64,000 nucleotides of DNA from Halocatena salina (GTDB lineage: Archaea > Halobacteriota > Halobacteria > Halobacteriales > Haloarculaceae). The position numbers and the translations under genes are program-made. Under the pieces are notes generated by a model. The model had not been told where the DNA came from. It did no database searches and saw nothing but the letters and a program-made list of their open reading frames with translations. Shown here one piece after another: positions 18,047 to 28,000 of the stretch. The stretch is from NCBI RefSeq assembly GCF_023115355.1, contig NZ_CP096021.1:124001-188000 (forward strand), in the 5' to 3' direction. Each line of letters begins with the position of its first letter. Positions within the stretch are counted from its first letter, which is position 1.

Positions 18047-18226
18047 CTACAGCCGTCGGCGGAGCTTACGCAGTTCCTGTTCGGCCTCTCACTCGGCCTT
18101 ACGCATTTCACGCTTGACATCGTGTTCGGCCTTGCGCTGAGCCTTACGGAGTTCGCGTTTCATTTGTCGCTCTGCCTTGCGCTGTGCTCGTCGCATTTCG
18201 CGCCTGATTTTACTTCTTGATACCAT
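18047..18226 (-). pseudogene. Lys/Arg/Glu-repeat peptide with in-frame stop
   Basis: From ATG 18226 the frame reads MVSRSKIRREMRRAQRKAER, then repeated KRELRKAQRKAE / VKREMRKAE units, to a TGA at 18089-18091. Directly after it, in frame, comes EAEQELRKLRRRL and a TAG at 18047. The repeat pattern crosses the TGA, so a 58-residue highly charged, probably helical peptide seems to have been interrupted. Function is unknown; nucleic-acid binding is conceivable from charge alone. Confidence 0.5.
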
Positions 18227-18860
18227 CTCGTCACCTCCCGCTCCGAGAGCTACGACCGCACCCTTGGTGTGGCACGTCATACGGAGACTCGTTCATACAA
18301 GAGGATCGTCGCGAGGTACAATAACGGTTCTTAGACCAAAGTGAAAGTGAACGTTACGCCCACGAATCGATGAATGAAACGGCGATTAGAGTGGAAACGA
18401 GAGGGGGTTATTCCTGGCTATTGGTGAGTGAATCAAACAGTCCTCCACTATCATATTACTCGATTGGTTATATCGTATGCGGTGGTTTAATAATGTCTCA
18501 GAAGGGTGAGTTTCTGAGACACACTAGGGACGCGCCCCGATCGGCACGGAGCACAGGTCGGTTCAACGGGTTCGGAGCTCTAGTCAACAAGATGCCCTTG
18601 CTCCACCGATTGTTGACTAAAGCCGAAGCCCCTGCTCTCACCTCGTCGACGGCGAACATCTCACTCCTCGGATTGATTTTCATTAGTTGAGAATCGCCGT
18701 CTTATTTTCCCAATCAATGCGTAATCTCTTCGCAATTATGGCCAATTTAGTAGTGGTTCACTCAGGGATTGGCCCTATTATTCTACAATAGTAATATTTC
18801 TGATTTCAAGAGATAGACCTGTAGCTCTTTGAGCGCGCGAATATGGAGTGAACAACGTAG
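18227..18860. other. Spacer upstream of the basic peptide and downstream of a transposase
   Basis: No convincing gene is found. A minus-strand frame at 18498-18683 (MKINPRSEMFAVDEVRAGAS onward) is open, but I recognise no family. The last 100 bases may include one end of the insertion element at 18861-20582; no matching terminal inverted repeat was found by eye. Confidence 0.4.
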
Positions 18861-20582
18861 CTACCCAATCCCGGTTCGCTTCTTCAGCGACGTCAGCACA
18901 TCGTGCATCGTCACCCATGGATCATCGCCGTAGGTGTCCGTGAAGAACACCTGTACCAGATGGTCGATTAGCCGCCAGAGCGAGTATAGCAAGCAGGCGA
19001 ACGCAAAGTAGAAAAATCGGAGCACGAAGTCCTTTGAGGTCGTCTTCGCCATGAACCGCTTAACATGCTTGTAGCCGATCTCGATCTCCCAACGGTCACT
19101 ATAGAAGCTAACTCGACCTTCAACCGTTCCCGTCACCGGTTCTGACGACATGAACACAACGTATCGTTCGTGACCCTCCTCAATCTGGCCTGAAAATTCT
19201 CGCTTGGGGAGATATAGCAGATGGGTCTGGTGCCACTCGTTCTTTCCAAGGTGAAGCATACGCTCGTTGATCGCCGTCTCCACCCCGTGTTTTTCCATTC
19301 GGCTTGCAACGGCTTTCTCGCTCGTCTGCTTGCGCTTCGGGACAAGGTACTCGTAACCACGCTCGACGATCCTCTCTAAGACGTGCTGGCTGTCGAATTC
19401 TCGGTCCATCAGCACCCGCTCGATCTGAATCAGATCTTCGGCTGAATCAAGCAGGTCTGTGACGATTTCAACGAGCGTATCGCCTCTCCGGACTGGCCGA
19501 GCGTCAAGCATGATCCGTGGCCCACGGCCAACTGTCTGAATCGAGGCCCACTGATACGCGTACTCGTTATTATCCTCCTTTGTCTCGAGGATTTCGTCCT
19601 CGTGGCCCGTCCGATCGCCAGTAAACGGACTCCCCTCCGTCGTATCGATCGCGACGGATGCAGCTCCAAGAAAGTGTGACCGACTCGTTGTTTCAGCCAA
19701 AAGCCGCTGCATCGCCTCATGGTACATTTCCCGAATCGATTCAATCGAAAATTGGCGGATATGATGACGATGATTGTGGCCGAGTGGGGTCTGCTTGCGC
19801 GTCGATTCGGTGAGAAAACTCCGGGCTCCCTCGTTTGCACACAGGTTCTCGCCCAGTCCAAGGTACGTCTGTAACTCCCAGAACGCATCCTCCGGAATCG
19901 ACGCTTGTTCCGTATGGTCAAGCGAAAACGCTGGAAAAATACGACGCTGAGCCTCCGCTGTGAGTTCGTCTGCTCGCCGAAGGATCTCTCGTTGGGTGGG
20001 ACCATCGTCTGATTCCTCCAACGGTGGGAGATCGGTCTTAAGCGAACTGGAGTTGCTCACCGGAACGGACACACCGTTCTCTGTCGCAAGTAGACAGAGT
20101 GAGGTCACACACTCCTCGATCGAGCGGAGCAACTCGTCGCTAAATCGCTCGTGGCGAGCCCGCCAAATCGTCGACTGGTCAGGTGTCGTTTCAAAACCGA
20201 GTGCGTCGACCAGGTCAGGGTGATTGGCGAGATACCCTATAAGAGCTGTCTCGTGCTCCCAGTCGTGTAGCTCCATCACCATCAGTGCACGAATCATTGG
20301 GACTGCCGGCTTCGTCTTCGCGTGCCACGATGGGTGTGCGTCATGCGGACTAAAATCGAGGTGGTACAGCGGACACCAACTGATGAATGCTTCTACGTCA
20401 TCATGGGCGTCGTGTTTGAACCACTCGCAAGCAAGTCGGTGAACGTCGTGTTCGAACGCTTCGAGGTCGCTACTCGTGAGCTCGGTCTCTGGATCACGGT
20501 AGTGTGGCCAGTAAAAATCGGAGTTATCTGCTATTGTTTTAAACACAGTCTGATTGGAGGCGATCGTCGTTGGCATAGTCAC
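18861..20582 (-). CDS. DDE transposase of a long haloarchaeal family (573 aa)
   Basis: This is a complete transposase. An N-terminal region contains the HAKTKPAVPMIRALMVMELH and GFETTPDQSTIWRARHERF motifs shared with the copy at 35152. The DDE core includes AIDTTEGSPFTGD (first Asp), VLMDREFDSQHV (second Asp) and SDRWEIEIGYKHVKRFM (Glu with the YREK-like signature). The C-terminus LRFFYFAFACLLYSLWRLID is typical. It is IS4-superfamily-like; I do not assign an IS name. It seems the only intact member in the window. Confidence 0.9.
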   Translation of the reverse strand: MTMPTTIASNQTVFKTIADNSDFYWPHYRDPETELTSSDLEAFEHDVHRLACEWFKHDAHDDVEAFISWCPLYHLDFSPHDAHPSWHAKTKPAVPMIRALMVMELHDWEHETALIGYLANHPDLVDALGFETTPDQSTIWRARHERFSDELLRSIEECVTSLCLLATENGVSVPVSNSSSLKTDLPPLEESDDGPTQREILRRADELTAEAQRRIFPAFSLDHTEQASIPEDAFWELQTYLGLGENLCANEGARSFLTESTRKQTPLGHNHRHHIRQFSIESIREMYHEAMQRLLAETTSRSHFLGAASVAIDTTEGSPFTGDRTGHEDEILETKEDNNEYAYQWASIQTVGRGPRIMLDARPVRRGDTLVEIVTDLLDSAEDLIQIERVLMDREFDSQHVLERIVERGYEYLVPKRKQTSEKAVASRMEKHGVETAINERMLHLGKNEWHQTHLLYLPKREFSGQIEEGHERYVVFMSSEPVTGTVEGRVSFYSDRWEIEIGYKHVKRFMAKTTSKDFVLRFFYFAFACLLYSLWRLIDHLVQVFFTDTYGDDPWVTMHDVLTSLKKRTGIG

Positions 20583-20760
20583 CCTTTCGACAAAAATGTG
20601 TAGATTGTGTCTATTTTAACATCATAGAATTAATCAGAAGAAAATAAATCACAGTCGTACGGACGGTCGGCTTCTAGCATTAGAGACGAATCCATAGTTG
20701 CCCACCTTGGGCTGGCAGGATAGCGGTAACTAAAGTAGTGATAGCGCTGGTTTAATTAGG
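20583..20760. other. Upstream flank of the transposase
   Basis: An AT-rich segment around 20600-20650 probably carries the transposase promoter and one IS end. Nothing else is recognised. Confidence 0.35.
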
Positions 20761-20990
20761 GACTCGGCAAGAAGGGAGTCTCCTCGCACGTCTCATGGCA
20801 CTCGGCTAAACCCGAGATCGTGGCCACTTCCGGTTGCCGGATGAGTCCTCGTGCGAACTCGGCGTACGAATCGTCCGTGATCTCCATAAAGATGAACGCG
20901 AGGACCATCGCGCGAAAAGAGAGCGGATCAGGATGCTACGTCGGATATCCATCCTCGATCTCGTCAATCGAGTGATTGAGGTTCTCGAAC
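20761..20990 (-). pseudogene. Transposase N-terminal fragment
   Basis: The minus frame reads ENLNHSIDEIEDGYPT, a TAG at 20936-20938, then AMVLAFIFMEITDDSYAEFA and RQPEVATISGL. This resembles the N-terminal helical region of haloarchaeal DDE transposases, compare LEVTGDSYRSLTRHPELADV near 31550. The DDE core is absent, and the fragment runs into unrelated sequence at both ends. Confidence 0.5.
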
Positions 20991-21087
20991 GCCTGGACGT
21001 GGCCAGGCTCTCGAAACCGATTCCGACGACGGTGACAGTCGCTGCGCTCATCATTAGTAAGTTCTGCTCGCGAGAGCAGTCCAGGAT

Positions 21088-21232
21088 CTACCGATCGGGA
21101 CCGCGTATGCTGTCTGGACGGGAATCGGCGCCGTAGGCATCGTATTATTCGATGAGTCAGCGACTGGTCTCTGCACCCAGTTTATCTCCGTGATCGTCTT
21201 CGGATTGTCGGTCTCCATTTCGTCTCCGGTGG
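21088..21232 (+). pseudogene. SMR-family multidrug exporter fragment
   Basis: A short stretch reads LPIGTAYAVWTGIGAVGIVL, then FISVIVFGLSVS. LP(V/I)GTAYAVWTGIGAVG is the hallmark of small multidrug resistance (EmrE/SugE) transporters. The N-terminal two helices are missing and the end is degenerate, so this is a remnant of a roughly 105-aa membrane protein. Confidence 0.65.
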
Positions 21233-21367
21233 CCACTAATGACGATTCATTATATCGACGCTCGGGGATATCTGTCCTTTTCGTAGGTGGAGATATCGTT
21301 GTTTTCGGATATTCGAATCGAAGTAGCGCCACAGTTGTTCACGCCGTTCCATACTCGTACGCAACAC

Positions 21368-21718
21368 TCTTTAATCGTGGAACTCCACCCTCATAAACAA
21401 GCGATAGATCAACGAGTGATCTGGGCGAGCGGTCACGGCATCGTCCTTCTCACCGTACTCGCCGGAATCGCGATCACCTCTGGCTTCTGGGGCATCCTTG
21501 TCGCTCTTTCGCCCGCAGCCTATATTCTCGTCTTCTCCCCACATGACTCGGAGAACTCGCCGAAGACAGTAGCGGTCAGCTATCTGACTGCGCTCGTAGC
21601 GGGGTGGCTCACGTATACTGCTCTCGCCCAGGGGATTGCGCCGACGAGTATTGAGCCGATCTCGGAACCGGGACTCAGCGCCAATACGTTCACCAGATCC
21701 GCTCTGTACGCTGGATAG
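21368..21718 (+). pseudogene. HPP-family membrane protein fragment
   Basis: The frame contains a hydrophobic GIVLLTVLAGIAITSGFWGI, then LVALSPAAYILVFSPHDSEN and SYLTALVAGWLTYTALAQGI. This matches the first half of HPP-type integral membrane proteins, including the conserved SP-A-Y--FSP segment. No suitable start codon precedes the conserved part, and the frame ends early at ALYAG. The second half of the family is missing. Confidence 0.55.
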
Positions 21719-22200
21719 TCACGCCACGACAGCACATATGCTACATCCAACAGTCCCGGCTGATCAATCCCGGAGAGCGGTGTCTTCTTCGACAAGCAGG
21801 TCACTCGACAACTCGTTGAGGAACGACATCGCGTGTTGTTTATCGCCCCAAGCGGGGTCGTCACGATTCAGGTCTACATCATTGCCGCGCGCGTACGCTT
21901 TCGCAAGAGTCGTAGACATTAGTGCCGAATGCCTTCCCAATACCATCACCGACATCTTTGAAGGCGTCCTCACGCATCAATGAATGCGGTGAGTGGCCGA
22001 CCGGGTCCTTCGGTGTCGGCACCGTGATCAGCAACTCTATCTGCTCGGTCTCATCGACGGTGCCTGTTCAGGACAGTGTCCCACGCTTCGATTTCGACCG
22101 GGAGTTCTTTGAGGAACGTAGTTTGGTCCTCTCCCTTGAAAGGACTGCTAGAAGAGTGGCCAGAAAGCCTATACAACATACTCGGCACTATCTATCAGTA
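21719..22200. other. Decayed or non-coding stretch before the PQQ-propeller gene
   Basis: A minus-strand frame at 21764-21973 (… DVDLNRDDPAWGDKQHAMSF …) is open but not recognised. The last 100 bases should hold the promoter of the downstream exported protein. Confidence 0.35.
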
Positions 22201-23514
22201 ATGGTAGAGCAACTGTCTGAAATTGGTCGCCGATCGGTTCTTACGAGCATCGGTGGGCTTGCAGGGATTGGACTACTGTCTGATCTCTCATCAGGAGCTG
22301 CGGATGAAGCCCCCAAGACGGCACAGGCACACTCAGCCTCGCCAATGAGCAACTGGCCCCAGTACCGGGCTGATGCGGGCCATTCTGGACGAGTTGAGGG
22401 GGGAGTCGGTCCTACTGGCGATATCAGTGAAGTGTCGCCCGACGCATTTGACGACGTCTCCGATTACATCTATGACGGCGTAGCAGTCGATGGGAAGTCC
22501 ATCTACGTCGGCAGTCAAGACCTCGTCGCTGTCAACGCTGCAACTGGCCAGCCTCGCTGGCGGTTTGAGCCAACCGTTCCGGACCACGACTATCCAAAAG
22601 GTGACGCAGAGCCCGATGTTGGTCACCCCGCCGTGGTGGATGGGACGGTGTATGCGAGCGTCGCGTTCGTCGGCCCCGGTGGTCGTCCATCGCGATACAA
22701 CGGTGCGCTCATTGCCGTCGATGCGACCACGGGTAAGCAACGCTGGCGGCACGACACCCCGGGGGGCGTGACATACGACGAGTTCAGCACTGTCACTGTC
22801 GCTGAGGACACCGTCGTGACGAGTGTGGCTGCGAGCGACGGCTCTGCAACGCGAACCGTGATTGGGTTTGCTACCGATGGCACGGAGCGCTGGCGGACGC
22901 AGGTCGATGAGATGTTCCCTGGAGCACTCCCTGTCGCGGACGGGCGGGTGTACATCCCGAGTGCGACAGGCATCCGTGCGCTCGATCTGGCGACTGGGGA
23001 GCCAGTGTGGACTGCCCTCCCGAGGGTCCGGTTTGCGCCTGCGGCCACCCCAATGGTTGCCGACGGCACGCTGTTCGTCGCAGAGGAAGGCGAACCAGGC
23101 GTGACGCTCATCGCCCTCGATGCAACCACCGGCGAGGAGCACTGGCGGACCGCCTATGCGCCGGAGACCGCAACGCCAGATATGACTATCGGAACGGCAG
23201 ATGAGACGACGGTGTATATCACCGTGGATGGCATCGATCGAACAGTCATGGCCCTCGACCGTGCCGATGGGAGCGAGCTCTGGCGCACGACGATCGACCG
23301 ACCGGCTGAGGGAACAATTCCACTCGACAGCTTCGCATTGGTCGGAGGCGTGTTATACAGCGGCGCGGCGGCCATCGATCCGGCGGATGGAGCAGTCATC
23401 TGGACACACCCTCTGTCCGTAACCGGCCCTGGGTGGCGACTTGACGCCGTAGCTGACGGACGGGTCTATCTCAGTGGCATCCGACCGGTAGTGCTGACTG
23501 GTACGACAGAGTAG
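22201..23514 (+). CDS. Exported PQQ-like beta-propeller protein (Tat signal)
   Basis: This 437-aa protein starts at ATG 22201, where a twin-arginine signal appears: EIGRRSVLTSIGGLAGIGLL at residues 8-27. After export it forms a beta-propeller of PQQ/BamB-type repeats, seen as repeated LVAVNAATGQPRWRF, LIAVDATTGKQRWRHDTP, IRALDLATGEPVW and LIALDATTGEEHW. In-frame residues upstream to 21922 are low in family character and are not included. Haloarchaeal members are usually cell-surface or periplasm-like proteins of unknown role. No enzyme motif is visible. Confidence 0.88.
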   Translation: MVEQLSEIGRRSVLTSIGGLAGIGLLSDLSSGAADEAPKTAQAHSASPMSNWPQYRADAGHSGRVEGGVGPTGDISEVSPDAFDDVSDYIYDGVAVDGKSIYVGSQDLVAVNAATGQPRWRFEPTVPDHDYPKGDAEPDVGHPAVVDGTVYASVAFVGPGGRPSRYNGALIAVDATTGKQRWRHDTPGGVTYDEFSTVTVAEDTVVTSVAASDGSATRTVIGFATDGTERWRTQVDEMFPGALPVADGRVYIPSATGIRALDLATGEPVWTALPRVRFAPAATPMVADGTLFVAEEGEPGVTLIALDATTGEEHWRTAYAPETATPDMTIGTADETTVYITVDGIDRTVMALDRADGSELWRTTIDRPAEGTIPLDSFALVGGVLYSGAAAIDPADGAVIWTHPLSVTGPGWRLDAVADGRVYLSGIRPVVLTGTTE

Positions 23515-24203
23515 GTCCCGAATCGACGGGGCAGACGGTGACTTTCCTCGGAGGACCGCTGCCAGCCCTCAGAGATTGCGTTGATTGTGCCGCGTTCATA
23601 GAGAGTCATGCAATCGATAGAATAACGGGTTCGAGTGTGGTCGGCATGAAGTCTTCGTCAACGAAATGCCGTGATTGTCCACTGATTGGTTACGACAGAA
23701 CACTCGCTTTGTCTGTATCGTTGACAGCGCTAAACATCGTCGTTAACAGACTGATCTGCAAACGTTAAAGCTAGTGTTCTCAATGCATAGGCTGCATTCG
23801 GATAGCTCGTAAGCACGTACCGGCCTGCAAACGTCACTGGTTGCTCAGAAATTATCCCCAATGCATGTTAACCCTGCTCGGCTTTCATCGTGCGCACGAA
23901 GTTCGTCATAATCATAGAGCACTATCACAGATGGCTATTCCAGACATTGTGTCTGTTGATGGCATGAACTGCAAACGATCACCTCCCTCTCGCTCCACCC
24001 CGAGTCGGAAAGAGATTGGGAGAGCGTGCTGACTACAGAAGTTGTATGGAGCAGTATCCTCATGTTGTATTCGTGTGTGCTCCCGTGAGCCAGAAGAGCT
24101 CGTCCGGAAGAAGGAATCGACGTTTCGTGGAGCCGGTGAGAGCGTTTCTCTAGTGTCGCATACCTCACACAGTCTTATACTCGCCGGTGCGCAACCTCGC
24201 GGT
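23515..24203. other. Gene-free stretch in a decayed region
   Basis: Nearly 700 bases hold no gene I can support on either strand. Open frames show no family-like pattern, in keeping with the debris that follows. Confidence 0.45.
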
Positions 24204-24370
24204 ATGAGCGGCGGGTCGGACGTGGATACTGAACGCCTCAGATTGTTTCTCACAGAACAGTTCGATGAACGCGTTATTGATACGGTAGTCCTAGAGGAGG
24301 GGTTGAATCGCGTGATCCGGGTTGCGACTGCCGACGACCCGCAGACGTACGTGGTGCGGCAGTCAAATTT
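24204..24370 (+). pseudogene. APH-family phosphotransferase N-terminal fragment
   Basis: From ATG 24204 the frame reads DTERLRLFLTEQFDERVIDT, then VLEEGLNRVIRVATADDPQT and YVVRQSN. This resembles the start of haloarchaeal APH-type kinases, where a nucleotide-binding residue follows the YVVR strand. It then switches without break into a piece of valyl-tRNA synthetase. The catalytic HxD motif is absent. Confidence 0.45.
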
Positions 24371-24389
24371 GACGACCTTCGCAATGGGG

Positions 24390-24811
24390 AGTATCTGGAT
24401 GATCGACGGTCGATTACGCACCCTGTTCAGGTGCACGAATGCTGTGGGACCGATATCGAGTTTCTCGTCACCGACCAGTGGTACATCAAGCTTCTCGATT
24501 GGACCGACGAATATCTCGCCCTCGGCGGGGAGATGGACTGGTTCCCGGAGACCATGTTCACGCGGTATAAGCACTGGATTGAGGGGAATGGGGCTGGTGT
24601 ATCTCTCGACAACGTGACTCGGGTATTCCGTTTCCCGTCTGGTATTGTGGAAGCTGTGGTGAGCCAATCCTCGCGGAGAAGACCGCACTCCCGATTGATC
24701 TGCTCGCTGACGATCCACCAATCGAGGCCTGCCCGGAATGTGGTCACGAGGTGTTCGAGCCAGAAGAGGACATGTTCTCGGGATCTCGTTCGATCCTGGT
24801 GAGGAGATAGG
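24390..24811 (+). pseudogene. valS: Valyl-tRNA synthetase internal fragment, frameshifted
   Basis: One frame reads VHECCGTDIEFLVTDQWYIK, then MFTRYKHWIEG. After a frameshift near 24590 a second frame gives EWGWCISRQRDSGIPFPVWY, CGSCGEPILAEKTALP and a zinc-knuckle CPECGHEVFEPEED. Together these match the central catalytic region of archaeal ValRS (WIEGL-WDWCISRQR). Only about 140 of roughly 880 residues remain. A functional valS must exist elsewhere in the genome. The upstream APH-like fragment and the antisense transposase fragment abut it. Confidence 0.8.
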
Positions 24812-25040
24812 TGACACCGAGGTCGTCCAGCGTTTAGTAGACCTGCAATGATTCAAAGCCCCAATCTGCAAGGACAAGATCGATCGTCACGAATTCCTTG
24901 GCCCGTCGCACCAGCCGTCGGATCGTTCGATGATACTGGTGAGAGAAATTCTCCTCCCAGACAGAACTTTCAATCACCGGCTTGACGGCAAGCACGATCG
25001 GCATGCTCTTCCCGACCAGTGACAGTGGGGAGAATTTGTA
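24780..25040 (-). pseudogene. DDE transposase internal fragment
   Basis: The frame reads FSPLSLVGKSMPIVLAVKPV, RRLVRRAKEFVTIDLVLADW and GFESLQVY, a TAA, then TLDDLGVTYLLTRIERD. It is homologous to the core of the transposase remnant at 30465 (LSIVGWNIPLILAVEPV, MVLCDREFDSKAVYQTLSNL). It lacks both ends and runs in frame out of the molybdate-transporter fragment, forming a chimeric ORF. Confidence 0.7.
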
Positions 25041-25630
25041 GGCCATTTCTCTCGGTTCATCGGTCCCGCTGACCTCACTGGGTAGCCTATCCTCGTCTGT
25101 GAGCATGACACCGATACAGAGGACGACGAGGGCACTCACCCGCTGGTAGCCTGCTTCGACCACGATCCCGGCAACAGCCGTTGCCCCGAGTGCGAGTGGG
25201 AGGCCGTCGAGACCTAGGTGGACACCTGTTTCGAGGAGGATGAGTGCTACCGCGATCTGGACGCCGCGAATGACTGGCTGACCGACGTACCGCTCGATGC
25301 GCTCGAGTGTGCCCGTCCATCCAACCACGAGCAACGCTCCACCGGCGAGCAGCCCCGTGACGGCCAGCTCATCAGCGGTGAGGGTGCCACCGATACGAGT
25401 GCGGCGAGCGCCTTTATCGGTTCGACCGGCATCGGAAGCCCGTAATAGGGTCTCCAGACGATTTGAAACGCTACAAACCCGAGGAGCAGATGCGGTAACG
25501 AGAGCTCTGTGAGGGTGGCACTGGCAACGACGATCGGGATGACCGTGACCGAATCCCCGATCGCACCGGTGAACCCACCACCTGAGAACCTGACTGTGGG
25601 TATCCGCCAGTTCTCACGTAAGAATGTCAC
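25041..25630 (-). pseudogene. Sulfate/molybdate transporter (MOT1-like) remnant, frameshifted
   Basis: The N-terminal part, FTGAIGDSVTVIPIVVASAT … LPMPVEPIKALAALV, is in one frame. After a frameshift near 25390, LLVVGWTGTLERIERYVGQP and VIRGVQIAVALILLETGVHL continue in another. The order and motifs (GAIGDSVTV, PVEPIKALAA) fit MOT1-type molybdate transporters. The last third of the protein is replaced by a transposase fragment. It is not functional as seen. Confidence 0.7.
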
Positions 25631-26077
25631 TACGGAGGACTATACGCGCCAGCGGTATCAAAGTAGCCAGAAACGAGATCAGCGTCGACCGGCATTGGTT
25701 CGGTTTCAAAACCATCGAACGTGCAGATTAGTTTTAACAGTACCTTATCCATGATCCAATTCGGGTGAGGCAGACGATGCACGCTGTTCTGCCGGCTTTC
25801 ACGAGGGTATCGGATTCAGTAGATCTGCACTTGCAGTCGTAGCCACAACTCAGTAAAGTGAGCCCACCGATAGTAGTGGGTGCAATGGCAACCTCAGAGA
25901 CGCTGTCCGAGATTGATCACTTGGAGGACGATGAGCGTGAATGCATCAATATGATCGTATAACGCAGATCGTTCACGGAGCAAAAATGATCTCCTCTCAG
26001 GGTTCACGCTTGCCGACGGCGAAGACCCTGAGAATGAGACCAAAATTGAACGCGCTGGCGTGACAATCATTGGATAG
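25631..26077. other. Intergenic region upstream of the GH15 operon
   Basis: A 25-codon frame from ATG 25885 (MATSETLSEIDHLEDDEREC …) resembles a truncated protein start, but no family is identifiable. The final 100 bases should contain the promoter of the GH15 operon. Confidence 0.35.
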
Positions 26078-28000
26078 ATGAGCTACACTCCTCTCGAGGA
26101 CTACGGGATTATCGGGAACCAGGAGACCGTCGCACTCGTCGGTCGTGACGGTGCCATTGACTGGTGTTGTCTGCCCTCGATTGATTCGCCGAGTGTGTTC
26201 GCCGCCATTCTCGACGATCAGCGAGGTGGACGGTTCACCGTCCAGCCGACGGCGTCCTTCGAGTCGCTTCAGGAGTATGTCGACCGAACGAACGTCCTCA
26301 AGACGCGCTTTCGAACGGCTTCGGGGCGAGCGACGGTCACCGATTTCATGCCTGTCCCACCGCTCGCTCGAGACTGCCAAACGCCCATGGAGACGGTATT
26401 CCGACGCCTTACGTGCGAGCGCGGGCAAGTTGAACTCCGAGTCGATTTTGCGCCTCGCTTCGAGTACGCCCGGACGATGCCGACCGTTGAGCCTACCAAA
26501 GACGGAGTCGTCACCCAGGGAGCCAACGAACAGATGTTCCTCTCAAGTTCGATCCCGTTGTCCGTCTCGACGCACAGCGCGGGGACGACGACCACCCTCG
26601 AAGAGGGAGACACCCACTGGCTCGTCTTGGGGTATGGTCACGAATCGACCCTCGAATCGGACTACTACCGGGAAATCCTCGACGATGTCGTCGACTACTG
26701 GCGAGACTGGGTTCACACCTGTCCGGACACCGGAGCGTGTCCCGTTGGTGGGCCGTGGCATCGAACCGTTGTCCGGTCAGCTCTCGTCCTCAAATTGTTG
26801 ATTAACCACGAGACGGGAGCAATTTGTGCGGCCCCTACGATGTCGCTTCCAGAGGATATCGGTGGTGTGCGAAACTGGGACTATCGGTACAACTGGATCC
26901 GCGACTCCGCGTTCACCGTCCGAGCACTCACAGAACTCGGGCACAGCGCTGAGGCGAGAGACTACTTCAATCTCTGTCTAGACCACTGCTCGCGTGGACC
27001 ACCGTCAGACATCAATCCAATCTACGGTGTGCACGGTAATCCCGTCCCGGACGAACGGACGCTCGATCACCTTTCGGGATACCGGGGGTCGGCCCCCGTC
27101 CGTGTCGGTAATGCAGCGACGGACCAGCACCAGGTCGATGTCTACGGCGAACTGATTCACGGCATCTACGAGACGACGCGCTACGGGGCGACTATCGAGG
27201 AGGACGACTGGACGGCGATGTGCGACCTCATCGACTATATGTGTGAGGCGTGGGAGGAGCCCGACGCAGGTATCTGGGAGATGCGAACGGACTGCCAACA
27301 GTTCGTTTACTCGAAGGTGATGTGCTGGGTCGCCCTAGATCGCGGACTCAGAATTGTCGCGGAGACCGGGTTCGACGCGCCCACCGAGCGCTGGGAGGCG
27401 TGCCGGCGCGAGATCAAGGAGACCGTCCTCGAGAAGGGCTACAGCGAGATGGCCGACAGCTTCGTCAGTACGTTCGGCGATGATGACAGGCTCGACGCGA
27501 CGAGCCTCCTGATTCCACTCGTTGGCTTCCTCCCGGCCGACGACAGTCGCGTCCAGTCTACGATCGACGCAACCCTCGACCGACTGCTCGTCGACGACGG
27601 ACTGGTCATGCGCTACGAGGGTGATGACGGACTCCCGGGTGAGGAGGGGGCGTTCCTCCTCTGTTCGTTCTGGCTGGTCTCCGCGCTGGCTCAGTCCGGG
27701 CGTGTGGACGAGGCGGAGGCCATATTCGAGGACGCAAGACAACATGCGAGCCCGCTCGGTCTCCTTTCTGAGGAGGTCGACCCCGAAGAGGGGCTCCAAC
27801 TTGGCAACGTCCCGCAGGCGTTCAGTCATCTCGGCCTCATAAACGGTGCACTCGCTCTGTCAGATGGACCCGACATCGGACACCCACCGGACGAAGCAGA
27901 CGTGAATCCATCCGCTGAGACCGATGTGGCGAAGAACCTGCAGTGCAGTGCAACGCCCGATTATACGACCCAATCCCGATCCGAGAGTGAGAACCAATGA
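26078..28000 (+). CDS. Glycoside hydrolase family 15 protein (glucoamylase/trehalase-like)
   Basis: This 640-aa protein has the GH15 layout: an N-terminal super-sandwich domain (YTPLEDYGIIGNQETVALVG, GAIDWCCLPSIDSPSVFAAI) and an (alpha/alpha)6 barrel with IGGVRNWDYRYNWIRDSAFT and the acidic AWEEPDAGIWEMR segment, expected to supply a catalytic Glu. Members act on alpha-glucans or trehalose. There is no signal peptide, so it is likely cytoplasmic. The last codons overlap the next start (ATGA), showing operon structure with the VKOR/SPW membrane protein and the SDR. Confidence 0.92.
   Translation: MSYTPLEDYGIIGNQETVALVGRDGAIDWCCLPSIDSPSVFAAILDDQRGGRFTVQPTASFESLQEYVDRTNVLKTRFRTASGRATVTDFMPVPPLARDCQTPMETVFRRLTCERGQVELRVDFAPRFEYARTMPTVEPTKDGVVTQGANEQMFLSSSIPLSVSTHSAGTTTTLEEGDTHWLVLGYGHESTLESDYYREILDDVVDYWRDWVHTCPDTGACPVGGPWHRTVVRSALVLKLLINHETGAICAAPTMSLPEDIGGVRNWDYRYNWIRDSAFTVRALTELGHSAEARDYFNLCLDHCSRGPPSDINPIYGVHGNPVPDERTLDHLSGYRGSAPVRVGNAATDQHQVDVYGELIHGIYETTRYGATIEEDDWTAMCDLIDYMCEAWEEPDAGIWEMRTDCQQFVYSKVMCWVALDRGLRIVAETGFDAPTERWEACRREIKETVLEKGYSEMADSFVSTFGDDDRLDATSLLIPLVGFLPADDSRVQSTIDATLDRLLVDDGLVMRYEGDDGLPGEEGAFLLCSFWLVSALAQSGRVDEAEAIFEDARQHASPLGLLSEEVDPEEGLQLGNVPQAFSHLGLINGALALSDGPDIGHPPDEADVNPSAETDVAKNLQCSATPDYTTQSRSESENQ

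Noticed and set aside
21922-22200. N-terminal extension of the PQQ-propeller protein
   Set aside because: The Tat signal peptide begins just after ATG 22201, which must be at the N-terminus.
23912-24877. 321-aa minus-strand frame over the ValRS and APH fragments
   Set aside because: It is an antisense frame; the plus strand carries recognisable family motifs.
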